A DNA stretch of 64,000 nucleotides, taken from assembly GCF_019397265.1 (NCBI RefSeq), contig NZ_CP068985.1:4878501-4942500 (forward strand). Direction: 5' to 3'. Below, piece after piece: positions 10,276-21,640 of this stretch (its first letter is position 1; the number at the start of each line of letters is the position of its first letter). Below the pieces are notes generated by a model that made no database searches, was not told the DNA's origin, and saw only the letters and a program-made list of their open reading frames with translations. The DNA is from Nonomuraea coxensis DSM 45129. GTDB lineage: Bacteria; Actinomycetota; Actinomycetes; Streptosporangiales; Streptosporangiaceae. The translations under genes were made by a program, and so were the position numbers.

Positions 10276-10572
10276 TCAACCCTTTACCGATTCGAGCCAG
10301 CTCTCGGAGGCCTCGGTCTCCAAGGTGTCGTGCGCGAGGCCCGTGTAGTCCGGCCAGAGCTCGGTCTGCTTGAACCGGATGACGTAGAACGGCTCCTTGC
10401 GGCCGGTCTCCATGCGGTCCCATGCCTCGTCCTCCGGGATCACCCATTCCGGGCGGTGCGCCACGACGGTGCCGACCCGCTTGCGGATGAACTTCTGGGT
10501 GCGTGTGTGGAAGAGCGTCGTACGGTCCTTGACCCTGACCGTGTCGCCGACCTGGAACTTCGGTTTGGCCAT
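10276..10572 (-). CDS. Nitrile hydratase beta C-terminal-like subunit (thiocyanate hydrolase alpha type)
   Basis: The 98-residue protein corresponds to the SH3-like C-terminal domain of nitrile hydratase beta: FQVGDTVRVKDR, GTVVAHRPEWVIPEDE and PFYVIRFKQTELWPD. In two-subunit nitrile hydratases this domain is fused to the beta N-terminal half; here it is a separate gene. Its ATG overlaps the stop of the preceding gene by one base (TAATG), so the two halves are probably made in equal amounts by translational coupling. The next gene, for the catalytic subunit, follows 9 bp later. Confidence 0.87.
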   Translation of the reverse strand: MAKPKFQVGDTVRVKDRTTLFHTRTQKFIRKRVGTVVAHRPEWVIPEDEAWDRMETGRKEPFYVIRFKQTELWPDYTGLAHDTLETEASESWLESVKG

Positions 10573-10991
10573 TACTTCTTCTCCAGCCGGGCTCTGATTT
10601 CATCGATCTTGTCGCCGAGTTCGTCCGTCGTGATCAACCCTTTGTGGACCAGCACCCGGGCCGCCCCTGTGATCCAGCGGCCGTAGTACGGGAAGCCGTA
10701 GTACTGGGTCTTGCCGAGGTCGTTCTCGGCGCGACGCCGCATCTCGGCGTTCCACGCCCCGCGCCAGGCGAGGCATTCGCAGGTGAGGTAGGTGTTCATC
10801 TCCCACTCCTCCTCACCCTTCCCGTACAGGGCCTGCGGGTAGTCGGGCTCGCCGCCGACGTCGTGAAGAATGGTGGTGAGAGCCGCATAGCGATCGTTGG
10901 GGATCGTGTACGGCGAATCGAATTCCTCGTGTTCCGCGGGGACCAGATTCCGGTCGGCCGTCATCACCGACTCGTAGCGAACCTTCGACAT
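10572..10991 (-). CDS. Nitrile hydratase beta N-terminal-like subunit (thiocyanate hydrolase beta type)
   Basis: The ATG at 10991, with GGGGGAG upstream, gives 139 residues. The sequence matches the helical N-terminal half of nitrile hydratase beta: EEFDSPYTIPNDRYAAL, EEEWEMNTYLTCECLAWRG and GFPYYGRWITGAARVLVHKGLIT. It is the first gene of the four-gene operon. A longer frame to 11102 exists but the ribosome site favours 10991. It diverges from the hypothetical gene at 11175. Confidence 0.85.
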   Translation of the reverse strand: MSKVRYESVMTADRNLVPAEHEEFDSPYTIPNDRYAALTTILHDVGGEPDYPQALYGKGEEEWEMNTYLTCECLAWRGAWNAEMRRRAENDLGKTQYYGFPYYGRWITGAARVLVHKGLITTDELGDKIDEIRARLEKK

Positions 10992-11174
10992 GGGTAGCTC
11001 CCCCTTCTCCGGCTCGGGTGCTTGTCTTCCGTCCGACGGTAACCCTCCCCACCCCGTCGTGCGGAAAGACCAAGTGGCCCGCAAGGAAAGGGAAAGAACC
11101 ATTGCACCTGGGCCCGTGTCGGCGGCGCTTTCGCCGGGTACATGCCCGCCGGGAAATCCGGTGCGAGAGGATGA

Positions 11175-11489
11175 ATGACGATGGAGTTCGAAAAGAGATT
11201 GGCCTGTGTCATCGATGCCAAGGGGTCGGTCGTTCGCGGTTATCTGATTGACAGCTGCGAATTCGACGGCACGAACACCTACATCGTCAAATGGAAGGTG
11301 CCGCTGCAGGGCGAGGCCAAGACCAATTTCGCCGCCACCATCGGCAGCACCATGCAGGAGCCCGTCGAGCCCGGCCTGGTCACGGTCGGGCTGAACTCCG
11401 ACCCGAACAAGATGGAGGTGCGCACCTTCGCCCCGGACGGGACCCCGTCAGCGCGCTCCTTCCACCTCGTCTGCTTCCGTGATCAGTGA
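11175..11489 (+). CDS. Hypothetical protein divergent from the hydratase operon
   Basis: The 104-residue protein (ATG 11175, with GAGAGGATG just upstream, or ATG 11181) reads like a small beta-rich cytosolic protein: LACVIDAKGSVVRGYLIDSCEF, NTYIVKWKVPL. I do not recognise a family. Its codon use is like that of its neighbours and it has a plausible ribosome site. It shares the 183-bp intergenic region with the hydratase operon, so a regulatory or functional link is possible but unproven. Confidence 0.65.
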   Translation: MTMEFEKRLACVIDAKGSVVRGYLIDSCEFDGTNTYIVKWKVPLQGEAKTNFAATIGSTMQEPVEPGLVTVGLNSDPNKMEVRTFAPDGTPSARSFHLVCFRDQ

Positions 11490-11541
11490 TCCACGCCGGC
11501 CGAGGACTTCGTACGTCGCCGGCCGCGGCTGAGCCCCCGGC

Positions 11542-11964
11542 TCATCCGCCGTCGCGGGCCTCGCGCATCCTGCCGGTGGCGATGAACTCGACGGCGACCC
11601 GGTAGAAGCTCGCGATCGACTCGCCGCCTTCCAGGCCGTCCCTGAGCTGCTTGCGCACCTTGGTGAACGGGAAGGCCGTGCTGCCGTCGGGCAGGGCCAC
11701 GCCCCACCCGCCGTCGTCGTGCCACTGCCAGTGCCCGCCCGCGCCCGCCGCGACGCACGCTCCGAGGTAGGACCCGAGCACGCTCACCAGGCCCTCCGCC
11801 TGGTCGGGGTCGAAGCCGGGCTGGGCCCGCCGGCGCTCGATGAAGCCCTCCACCCACGCGACGGACTCCTCGTCGAGGCCGAAGTCCAGGCCGCTGATCG
11901 GGCCGAGCTGCTCGATCGCGAGATCGACGTTCCGCTGGATCTGCCGGAGCTCCTCATCGTCCAT
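11542..11964 (-). CDS. DUF3806-like hypothetical protein
   Basis: The ATG at 11964 gives 140 residues with an acidic helical N-terminus and a pattern resembling DUF3806: DEESVAWVEGFIERRRAQ, LVSVLGSYLGACV, GGHWQWHDDGGWGVALPDG and FPFTKVRKQLRDGLEGGESIASFY. Function is unknown; such proteins sit in mixed bacterial contexts. No strong ribosome site precedes the ATG. It may be the last gene of the minus-strand series that begins with the AraC regulator. Confidence 0.6.
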   Translation of the reverse strand: MDDEELRQIQRNVDLAIEQLGPISGLDFGLDEESVAWVEGFIERRRAQPGFDPDQAEGLVSVLGSYLGACVAAGAGGHWQWHDDGGWGVALPDGSTAFPFTKVRKQLRDGLEGGESIASFYRVAVEFIATGRMREARDGG

Positions 11965-12025
11965 CTGTGGATGGTGGCAGCGCCCGGCGGGTCCGTTCAA
12001 ACGATTAACGTCGGGCAGGCTCCGG

Positions 12026-12817
12026 TCAGTAGCCGGGGAACACCCGGCGGAGCAGGTCGAGGTCGGCGGCGCCCGTCGTGGTCACGCCGTCCGGTGTGTG
12101 GCGCGGCGCGAGGCGGCCGGAGATCAGCCGCAGCCATGACTCGGCGGGCAGGGCGAGGGTGCCGTCCGGCTGCTCGGGGACGTCGAAGCCGACGCTGATC
12201 GGCGGCTTCAGCCGCAGCGCGAAGACGGAGCCGGGGGCGGTCGTGGTGACCTCGATGTCCAGGGTGCGGCCGTCGAGCCGGTCGACCTTGCCGATCCAGG
12301 CGAACAGGTCGGGCCCCTGGTGCAGCAGGGCGGCCGTCGCGTCGGGGGCGAGCGTGGCGTGCTCGTCGAAGGCGACGCGCACGTCCCAGGAATGCAGGGC
12401 GAGCTCGCTGAGCCGCATCCGGCTCAGGGTGGCGATGTCGACCGGGGCCGGCAGGAAGCCCAGGTCGACGCGGAGGGCGTCGCGGGTGGCGTCGTCCAGG
12501 GACTCGTAGAGCGCGGTCAGGGCCTCGTCGGACCGGAGGAAGCCGTCGGCGCGCTCGCGCCGGGTCATGGCGTTCCATCGGTCCCAGACGCTCTGGTTGA
12601 AGTCGTGGCCGGGGCCGGGAGCCTTGTCGATCGCGGCCTCCAGGACGGTCCGCCCGATCTCCGCGCCGCTGCCCAGATGGCTGAGGACCTGCGAGACGTC
12701 CCATTCGGCCGCCGCCGACGGCCTGGCCAGATCGTCGTCGGTGAGTCCGGACACCAGCCCGGCCAGCTCGTCGTGTCCGGTCCGCAGTGCGGCGATGGCC
12801 GTGTCGGCGCTGCTCAT
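12026..12817 (-). CDS. Maleylpyruvate isomerase-family, mycothiol/DinB-fold enzyme
   Basis: The ATG at 12817 is preceded by GGGAGAC and gives 263 residues. The N-terminal DinB-like four-helix domain has the metal-ligand pattern DVSQVLSHLGSGAEI and ELALHSWDVRVA. A C-terminal domain follows that is typical of actinobacterial mycothiol-dependent maleylpyruvate isomerase homologues. Family members use mycothiol in isomerisation or detoxification; the substrate here is unknown. A second member lies at 47981-48673. Confidence 0.8.
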   Translation of the reverse strand: MSSADTAIAALRTGHDELAGLVSGLTDDDLARPSAAAEWDVSQVLSHLGSGAEIGRTVLEAAIDKAPGPGHDFNQSVWDRWNAMTRRERADGFLRSDEALTALYESLDDATRDALRVDLGFLPAPVDIATLSRMRLSELALHSWDVRVAFDEHATLAPDATAALLHQGPDLFAWIGKVDRLDGRTLDIEVTTTAPGSVFALRLKPPISVGFDVPEQPDGTLALPAESWLRLISGRLAPRHTPDGVTTTGAADLDLLRRVFPGY

Positions 12818-12901
12818 CGCGTCTCCCAGGCGTTCAGGCGGGCAAGGCTTCCCGCCCAAACTACCGCCCGCGCCGAGCATGATCGTCAGCGGCCCGGTGA
12901 C

Positions 12902-13570
12902 CTACACGTTGCGCAGGACCGACACCACGACGCCCAGCACCACGGCCTCGTCGCCGTCGATGACGTCGTAGGCCGGGTTGCGGGGTTCGAGCAGGACGTG
13001 GCCGCCGCGGCGGCGGAGCACCTTGACGGTGGCCTCGCCGTCGATCATGGCGGCGACGATCTGGCCGGAGTGCGCCTCGGGCTGGCGGCGGACCACGACG
13101 AGGTCGCCGTCGCAGATCGCGGCGTCGATCATCGAGTCGCCCCGCACCCGCAGGGCGAACACGGTGCCCCGGCCCGTCAGGTCGCGCGGCAGCGTGAGCG
13201 TGTCGTCCACGTGCTGGTCGGCGAGGATGGGCGTGCCCGCGGCGATGTCGCCGACCACGGGCACGCTCACCAGGTCGCCCGCCGTCTCCCGCGCGGGCTC
13301 GCGCAGGAACAGGCGCACGTCGATCGGGCGGGTCATCGTGCCGGCCCGGCGGAGGAACCCCTTCTCCTCCAGGCTCCTCAGATGCTTCGACACCGACGAC
13401 GGCGAACGCAGCCCGACCGCCCTGCCGAGCTCGCGGGTGCTCGGCGGATAGCCGTGCCGGACCACCCAGTCGCGGATCGCCACGAGGATCCGCTGCTGGC
13501 GCGGCGGCAGGGCCGCGGCGTTCAGGTGCTCGAACGCGTCGAGATCGTCGTAGGCGGTCACCTGCGACAT
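12902..13570 (-). CDS. lexA-like: LexA-family repressor (probable paralogue)
   Basis: The 222-residue product has the LexA winged helix (RQQRILVAIRDWVVRHGYPPSTREL, recognition region SPSSVSKHLRSLEEKG) and the S24 peptidase domain. The self-cleavage bond is Ala111-Gly112, catalytic Ser146 sits in GDSM, and Lys183 in GEATVK. All autocleavage residues are therefore present. Only 25 bp separate it from the VOC gene upstream on the same strand. I see no TCGAAC-N4-GTTCGA SOS box there, which suggests it is an operonic paralogue rather than the main autoregulated lexA. Confidence 0.88.
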   Translation of the reverse strand: MSQVTAYDDLDAFEHLNAAALPPRQQRILVAIRDWVVRHGYPPSTRELGRAVGLRSPSSVSKHLRSLEEKGFLRRAGTMTRPIDVRLFLREPARETAGDLVSVPVVGDIAAGTPILADQHVDDTLTLPRDLTGRGTVFALRVRGDSMIDAAICDGDLVVVRRQPEAHSGQIVAAMIDGEATVKVLRRRGGHVLLEPRNPAYDVIDGDEAVVLGVVVSVLRNV

Positions 13571-13595
13571 CGTAGCCCGAGGCCGCCCTCCGGGA

Positions 13596-14006
<411 letters not shown>

Positions 14007-14011
14007 GGCCG

Positions 14012-14479
<468 letters not shown>

Positions 14480-14540
14480 GATGCCATCCTCCCCAGCCGT
14501 TCTCCGGCCCGTCCACCTGCCCCCGGCGGACGGGGTGTGA

Positions 14541-16931
<2,391 letters not shown>

Positions 16932-17130
16932 CGTGTCTCCGTTGGGAAAATCGCCCGGCTCGGGGTCAGTGCACCATATCTACCGCGGCGCGGCCCCGGG
17001 GCGCCCGGTCACGCTAGCCGGAGCGCGGCGCCCGGCGCTTCTCGATTCCTGACCCGTCGCGCGGCGGCAGCGGCGCAAGAATGGGTTCCCGGCTCCGGCT
17101 CCCCGTCGAACGGCAACCGGAGGAGACCCC

Positions 17131-17586
17131 ATGAAGTTCCTGCTCATCATGCACAACAACCCGCAGGTCTGGGACGCGCTGACCGACGAGGAGCGTCAGG
17201 AGGTGATGAGCGGCCACGGCCCGTTCATGGACACCGCGCGCGCGTCGGGAGAGCTGGTCGGCAAGCGGGCGGGGCCGGGCTGCTGGCGCTGATGCTGCTG
17301 ACCGACGCCCGCCGGGCCGCCCGCACCGGCCAGGACGGCGGCCTCGTGCCGCTGGCCGACCAGAACCGCGCCCGCTGGGGACGCCGCCCTCGTGGAGGAG
17401 GGCGTGGCGCTGGTGGGCGGCGCCATGGCCGGGTCGCCGCTCGGCCCGTACCAGCTCCAGGCGGCGATCGCGGCGCTGCACGTCCAGGCGCCGCGGGCCG
17501 AGGACACGGCGGCCCGCCGCACCACGAGCCTGCCCGAACAGCGTTACCTGCTCGGCCGGGCGGCCGAGCTCGCCGAGCTGATGTGA
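17131..17586 (+). pseudogene. Fused remnant of a YCII-domain gene and an ECF sigma factor gene
   Basis: After a strong GGAGGAG site, the ATG at 17131 begins a YCII/DGPF-domain protein (MKFLLIMHNNPQVWDALTDEE). The YCII frame stops at 17292, after only 53 codons. From about 17279 another frame reads the C-terminal part of a DUF6596-type ECF sigma factor (LLALMLLTDARRAAR, VPLADQNRARWG). A one-base slip near 17380 then moves it to a third frame (VEEGVALV, GPYQLQAAIAALH), and a further deletion joins that to the terminal TTSLPEQRYLL block. YCII genes commonly precede such sigma genes, so one deletion probably fused the pair. The intact sigma at 32966-34111 gives the reference order. Confidence 0.75.
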
Positions 17587-17692
17587 GCCAGGGGCCTGGG
17601 CCGGTGTGGCGCAGGTCACCTCTCCCTCCTGTCACACGCCCGGGGCGGGCGGCATCTCGTGTCCGACCGACGAGCAATGGGGAGGAACCATC

Positions 17693-19033
17693 ATGAACGC
17701 AGCGCTGGAAACCCTGCGCCGTGACTTCGGCGGCGACGTCATCGGCCCGGACGACGCCGGCTACGCCGCCGCCAGTGGATCGCTGCTGGTGCCGGGCAGT
17801 CCCGCCCTCGTCCTGCGGCCCAAGACCGTCGCCGACGCGCGGGCGGGCGTGCGCTTCGCGGCCGCCACCGGGCTGCCGCTGTCCGTGCGCGGCGGCGGGC
17901 ACGGGTTCGCCGGCTTCGCCACGAACGACGGCGGCGTGGTGCTCGACCTGGCCCATCTGGCGCAGGTCGAGATCGTGGACGAGCGGCGTCACCTCGTACG
18001 GGCCGGCGGCGGCGCCACCTGGGGCCAGGTCGCCGACGCCCTCGCCCCGCGCGGCCTGGCGATCTCCTCGGGCGACACCAGGAGCGTCGGCGTCGGCGGG
18101 CTGACGCTGGGCGGCGGCATCGGCTGGAAGGTGCGCAAGCACGGACTGACCCTCGACAACCTGGTCGCCGCCGAGGTGGTCACCGCCGGCGGGCAGGTCG
18201 TGACGGCGAGCGCCGAAGAGCACCCGGAGCTGTTCTGGGCGCTGCGCGGCGGCGGCGGCAACTTCGGGGTGGTGACCGCGTTCGTGTTCGCGGCCCACCC
18301 GACGACGGACGTCTTCCACGGCACGATCAGCTTCCCCGCGGCGGAGGCGGCCACGGTGCTCCAAGGGTGGGCGGAGCACCTGCGCGCCGCGCCCGAGGAG
18401 CTGACCTCCGTCGCCGACTTCGCCAACCCGTTCGCCGGCGGCCCGCGGGCTCCGGTGCAGGTCCACGTCGCCTTCGACGGGGACGACGCGCGGCTCGCGG
18501 CCCGGGCGATCGACCCGCTCCGCAGGCTCGGCACGGTGACCGGCGACGGCGTCACGCTGAAGCCGTACGCGGACACGCTGGTGGAGGGCATGGTCCCGCC
18601 GCCCGGCGTCCGGCTCGTCACGCGGAGCGGGTTCGCCGGGGCGGGGGCGATGCCCGAGGTGCTGCGGGTGCTCGTCGCGGCGGGGGCGGCCGAGGGGGCG
18701 CCGTTCGTCTCCGTACGCGCCGTCGGCGGCGCGGTGGCCCGCGTGCCCGCCGACGCCACCGCGTACGCGCACCGCGACGCCGCGCTGATGATCGCGACGA
18801 CGAGCGCGGGCCCCGAGGCGATCCTCGCGGCGGCCCGCCCGGCGCTGGACACCCTCTGGCGCGACCTCGCGCCGCACGTGGACGGCGCCTACGCCAACTT
18901 CCTGTCCTCGGCCGCGGAGGAGGACGTCGCCGCCGTCTACCCGGGGCCGACCTACGACCGGCTCGCCGCGGTCAAGCGCCGCTACGACCCGGAGAACCTG
19001 TTCGCCCGCAACCACAACATCCGTCCCCGCTGA
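17693..19033 (+). CDS. FAD-binding oxidoreductase, BBE type
   Basis: The ATG at 17693, preceded by GGGGAGG, gives 446 residues. The PCMH-type FAD domain contains RGGGH (His70, the usual covalent flavin ligand) and SVGVGGLTLGGGIGW. The C-terminus ends with the berberine-bridge motif YDPENLFARNHNI. These secreted or cytosolic oxidases act on sugars, alkaloids or polyketides. The cysteine of the bicovalent class is absent, so a single histidine linkage is likely. No signal peptide is seen. It is convergent with the TetR gene 6 bp away. Confidence 0.88.
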   Translation: MNAALETLRRDFGGDVIGPDDAGYAAASGSLLVPGSPALVLRPKTVADARAGVRFAAATGLPLSVRGGGHGFAGFATNDGGVVLDLAHLAQVEIVDERRHLVRAGGGATWGQVADALAPRGLAISSGDTRSVGVGGLTLGGGIGWKVRKHGLTLDNLVAAEVVTAGGQVVTASAEEHPELFWALRGGGGNFGVVTAFVFAAHPTTDVFHGTISFPAAEAATVLQGWAEHLRAAPEELTSVADFANPFAGGPRAPVQVHVAFDGDDARLAARAIDPLRRLGTVTGDGVTLKPYADTLVEGMVPPPGVRLVTRSGFAGAGAMPEVLRVLVAAGAAEGAPFVSVRAVGGAVARVPADATAYAHRDAALMIATTSAGPEAILAAARPALDTLWRDLAPHVDGAYANFLSSAAEEDVAAVYPGPTYDRLAAVKRRYDPENLFARNHNIRPR

Positions 19034-19039
19034 CCCCGG

Positions 19040-19651
19040 TCACGTCCGGCGCAGTCCCGCGACGAGCAGCGCGACCAGGGGGCGGGGGTCGTAGCGCGGG
19101 TCGTTCTCCGCGCCGATGCAGAGGTTGCCGACGCCGCGCATGAGCTGCAGGGCGGCGATGTCGGAGCGGATCTCCCCGGCGGCGGCCGCGGCGTCGAGCA
19201 GCCTCCCGCACACCGGCACGAGCCGGTCGAGGAAGTACGTGTGCAGCGCCTCGAACCCGGCCTCGTCGGACCGCAGCACGCCGGCCAGCCCGTGCTTGGT
19301 GACCAGGAAGTCGATGAACAGGTTGATCCATTCGCCCAGGGCGGCGTAGGGGGCCGGGCCGGCCGCCAGCAGGGCCGGCCCGGCCTCGGCCAGGGCCTCG
19401 ATCTGGTGCCGGTAGACGGCGATGATGAGGTCGGCCCGGGTCGGGAAGTGGCGGTAGATCGTGGCCGTGCCGACGCCGGCCTCGGCCGCGATGTCGCGGA
19501 TGGGCGCCTCGACGCCCGAGGCGACGAAGACCGCGGCGGCGGCGTCGAGCAGGGTCTTCTCGTTGCGCCTCGCGTCGGCCCGCTTGCGCGGGGCGGCGCG
19601 CCCCGCGCCCTCCTCGCTTTCGCGCCCCGCGCCTTCCTCGCTGTCGCTCAC
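19040..19651 (-). CDS. TetR-family regulator
   Basis: The GTG at 19651, with GGAAGGGAG upstream, gives 203 residues. The acidic, low-complexity N-terminus (SEEGAGRESEEGAGR) precedes the TetR helix-turn-helix IRDIAAEAGVGTATIYRHFPTRADLI. The C-terminal domain is helical and of the common actinobacterial type. It is divergent from the LLM flavin oxidoreductase gene, and two CGGGAC...GTCCCG palindromes lie between them, so it probably represses both genes. Confidence 0.88.
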   Translation of the reverse strand: MSDSEEGAGRESEEGAGRAAPRKRADARRNEKTLLDAAAAVFVASGVEAPIRDIAAEAGVGTATIYRHFPTRADLIIAVYRHQIEALAEAGPALLAAGPAPYAALGEWINLFIDFLVTKHGLAGVLRSDEAGFEALHTYFLDRLVPVCGRLLDAAAAAGEIRSDIAALQLMRGVGNLCIGAENDPRYDPRPLVALLVAGLRRT

Positions 19652-19691
19652 CGCGCCGCTCCCTTCCGCCGGCACCGCCCGGCTTGCTAAA

Positions 19692-19733
19692 CGGGACACT
19701 GTCCCGTATGTTTCGAACCGGGACACCGTCCCG
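19692..19733. promoter_or_regulatory. Paired TetR operators
   Basis: CGGGACACTGTCCCG (19692-19706) is a perfect 15-bp palindrome, and CGGGACACCGTCCCG (19719-19733) repeats it with one mismatch at the centre. The centre-to-centre distance is 27 bp. They lie between the divergent TetR and LLM genes. Confidence 0.8.
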
Positions 19734-19810
19734 TTTTCCCTTCCATGATGCCAGAGCGCGCGCCGGACGTGCGCGCTCGCGTCATTCCCGCGAACCCCGG
19801 GAGCACCTTC

Positions 19811-20686
19811 ATGCCCCACGACTCCCCGCCCAGCTTCGGGATCATGACCGCGCCGATGCAGGTCGCCTACCACGACGTCCTCCAGGTCTGGCGCGAGGCG
19901 GACACGATCCCGGCGATCGAGCACGCCTGGCTGTTCGACCACCTCCTGCCCATCGCCGGCGAGCTGACCGGCCCCGTGCACGAGGGCTGGACCCTGCTCG
20001 CCGCCCTCGCCGCGCAGACCCGGCGGCTGCGGCTCGGCCTGCTGGTGACCAGCAACAGGTTCCGGCCGCCCGCGCTGCTGGCCAAGATCGCCACGACCGT
20101 CGACGTCGTCTCCGGCGGACGCCTCGACTTCGGCATCGGCGTCGGCTCACGCCCCGGCCACCCCCTGGCCCGGCGCGAGTACGAGGCCCACGGCCTGCCC
20201 TTCCACGACACCGCCGACGCCGTGGGCAGCCTGGCCGAGGCGTGCACGGTGATCCGCCGCCTCTGGACGGAGGACGAGCCGTTCGACTTCGACGGCGTCC
20301 ACCACCGGCTGACCGGCGCGTTCGGCAACCCCAAGCCGGTGCAGCGCCCCCATCCGCCCATCCTCGTCGGCGGCCGTTCGTCGGCGACGCTGCGCGTGGC
20401 CGCCGAGCACGCCGACCTGTGGAACATCCCCGGCGGCGGCGACATCGCCGAGCTCGCCGGGCGTAGCGCCCTGCTGGACCGCTACTGCGCGGAGATCGGC
20501 CGCGACCCGGCCGCGATCACCCGCTCGATCGGCCTGCCCGTCTCCTACGACCGTCCCGGCCCCACGAGGGACGCGATCGGCGCGGCGGTCGAGGCCGGCT
20601 TCCGGCACATCGTGCTCGGGCTGCCCGCCCCCTACCCCGCCGGCGTCGCCCGGTGGGTCGCCGACGAGCTCATCCCCACCCACTGA
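19811..20686 (+). CDS. LLM-class flavin-dependent oxidoreductase
   Basis: The ATG at 19811 (GGGAGC upstream) gives 291 residues of luciferase-like monooxygenase type: FGIMTAPMQ, HAWLFDHLLP, RLRLGLLVTSNRFRPPALLAKIATTVDVVSGGRLDFGIGVGSRP, RPHPPILVGGRSSATLRVAAEHADLWN. These enzymes use reduced FMN or F420; in actinomycetes F420 use is common. The alpha/beta hydrolase gene follows 16 bp later and is probably co-transcribed. The likely regulator is the divergent TetR protein. Confidence 0.88.
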   Translation: MPHDSPPSFGIMTAPMQVAYHDVLQVWREADTIPAIEHAWLFDHLLPIAGELTGPVHEGWTLLAALAAQTRRLRLGLLVTSNRFRPPALLAKIATTVDVVSGGRLDFGIGVGSRPGHPLARREYEAHGLPFHDTADAVGSLAEACTVIRRLWTEDEPFDFDGVHHRLTGAFGNPKPVQRPHPPILVGGRSSATLRVAAEHADLWNIPGGGDIAELAGRSALLDRYCAEIGRDPAAITRSIGLPVSYDRPGPTRDAIGAAVEAGFRHIVLGLPAPYPAGVARWVADELIPTH

Positions 20687-20702
20687 AGGAAGACCGTTTC
20701 TC

Positions 20703-21635
20703 ATGAGCATGACGGACACGACGACCAGGGACACCGCCGCCGCGATCGTCTCGGTGAAGCCGGTGGTGCTGCCCGCCCCCGAACGCGGCGAGGACCTGCG
20801 GGTGCGGGTGTCCGCCCCCGCGACCGGGCGGGACCTGCCGGTCGTCGTCCTCTCCCACGGCTTCGGCTGGTCGATGGACGGCTACGGGCCGCTGGCCGAC
20901 CACTGGGCGGCGCACAGGTTCGTGGTCGTCCAGCCCACCCACCTCGACTCGCGGACGCTCGCCCTGCCACCTGACGATCCCCGTACCCCGCTCATCTGGC
21001 GGTTCCGGGTGACGGACCTGACGCGCGTCCTGGACCGGCTGGACGCCGTGGAGGCCGCCGTTCCCGGCCTCGCCGGACGCCTCGACCGCGACCGGATCGC
21101 CGTGGCCGGGCACTCCTGGGGCGGGCAGACGGCGAGCATGCTGCTCGGCGCGCGCGTCCTCGACGCCGCGGGCCGGCCGGGAGAGGACCTGACCGACCCG
21201 CGGGTCAAGGCGGGCGTGCTGCTCGCGACGCCCGGCTCGGGCGGGGCCGACCTGACGCCGTTCGCGGCCGAGCACTTCCCCTTCATGAACCCCGGCTTCG
21301 CGTGGATGACCACGCCCGCGCTCGTGGTCGCGGGCGACCATGACCGGTCCGCGCTGTCGGTACGGGGCCCGGACTGGTTCACCGACCCGTACCGCCTGAG
21401 CCCGGCCGGCAAGAGCCTGCTCACCCTGTTCGGGGCGGAGCACTCGCTGGGCGGGATCGTCGGCCCCGGCGCCGCGGAGACCACGGACGAGAGCCCGGCC
21501 CGCGTCGCCCTGATCCAGCGGCTCACCACCGCCTACCTCCGCAGCGCCCTCGACCCCGCCGACCCCGCCTGGCCGGCCGCGTGCGCGGCGCTCGCGGCGG
21601 AGCCCGGCCCGCTGGGGCGGATCGAGACGAACTGA
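20703..21635 (+). CDS. Alpha/beta hydrolase
   Basis: The 310-residue product has the oxyanion region VVVLSHGFGWSMDGY, the nucleophile elbow AVAGHSWGGQTA, an acid in VVAGDHD and a histidine in GAEHSLGG. The long connecting segments resemble the chlorophyllase/PAF-acetylhydrolase-like group. No signal peptide is visible, so it is probably cytosolic. It follows the LLM oxidoreductase closely, suggesting a two-step conversion of one substrate. Its stop is 5 bp from the convergent ligase gene. Confidence 0.85.
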   Translation: MSMTDTTTRDTAAAIVSVKPVVLPAPERGEDLRVRVSAPATGRDLPVVVLSHGFGWSMDGYGPLADHWAAHRFVVVQPTHLDSRTLALPPDDPRTPLIWRFRVTDLTRVLDRLDAVEAAVPGLAGRLDRDRIAVAGHSWGGQTASMLLGARVLDAAGRPGEDLTDPRVKAGVLLATPGSGGADLTPFAAEHFPFMNPGFAWMTTPALVVAGDHDRSALSVRGPDWFTDPYRLSPAGKSLLTLFGAEHSLGGIVGPGAAETTDESPARVALIQRLTTAYLRSALDPADPAWPAACAALAAEPGPLGRIETN

Positions 21636-21640
21636 CCGGC

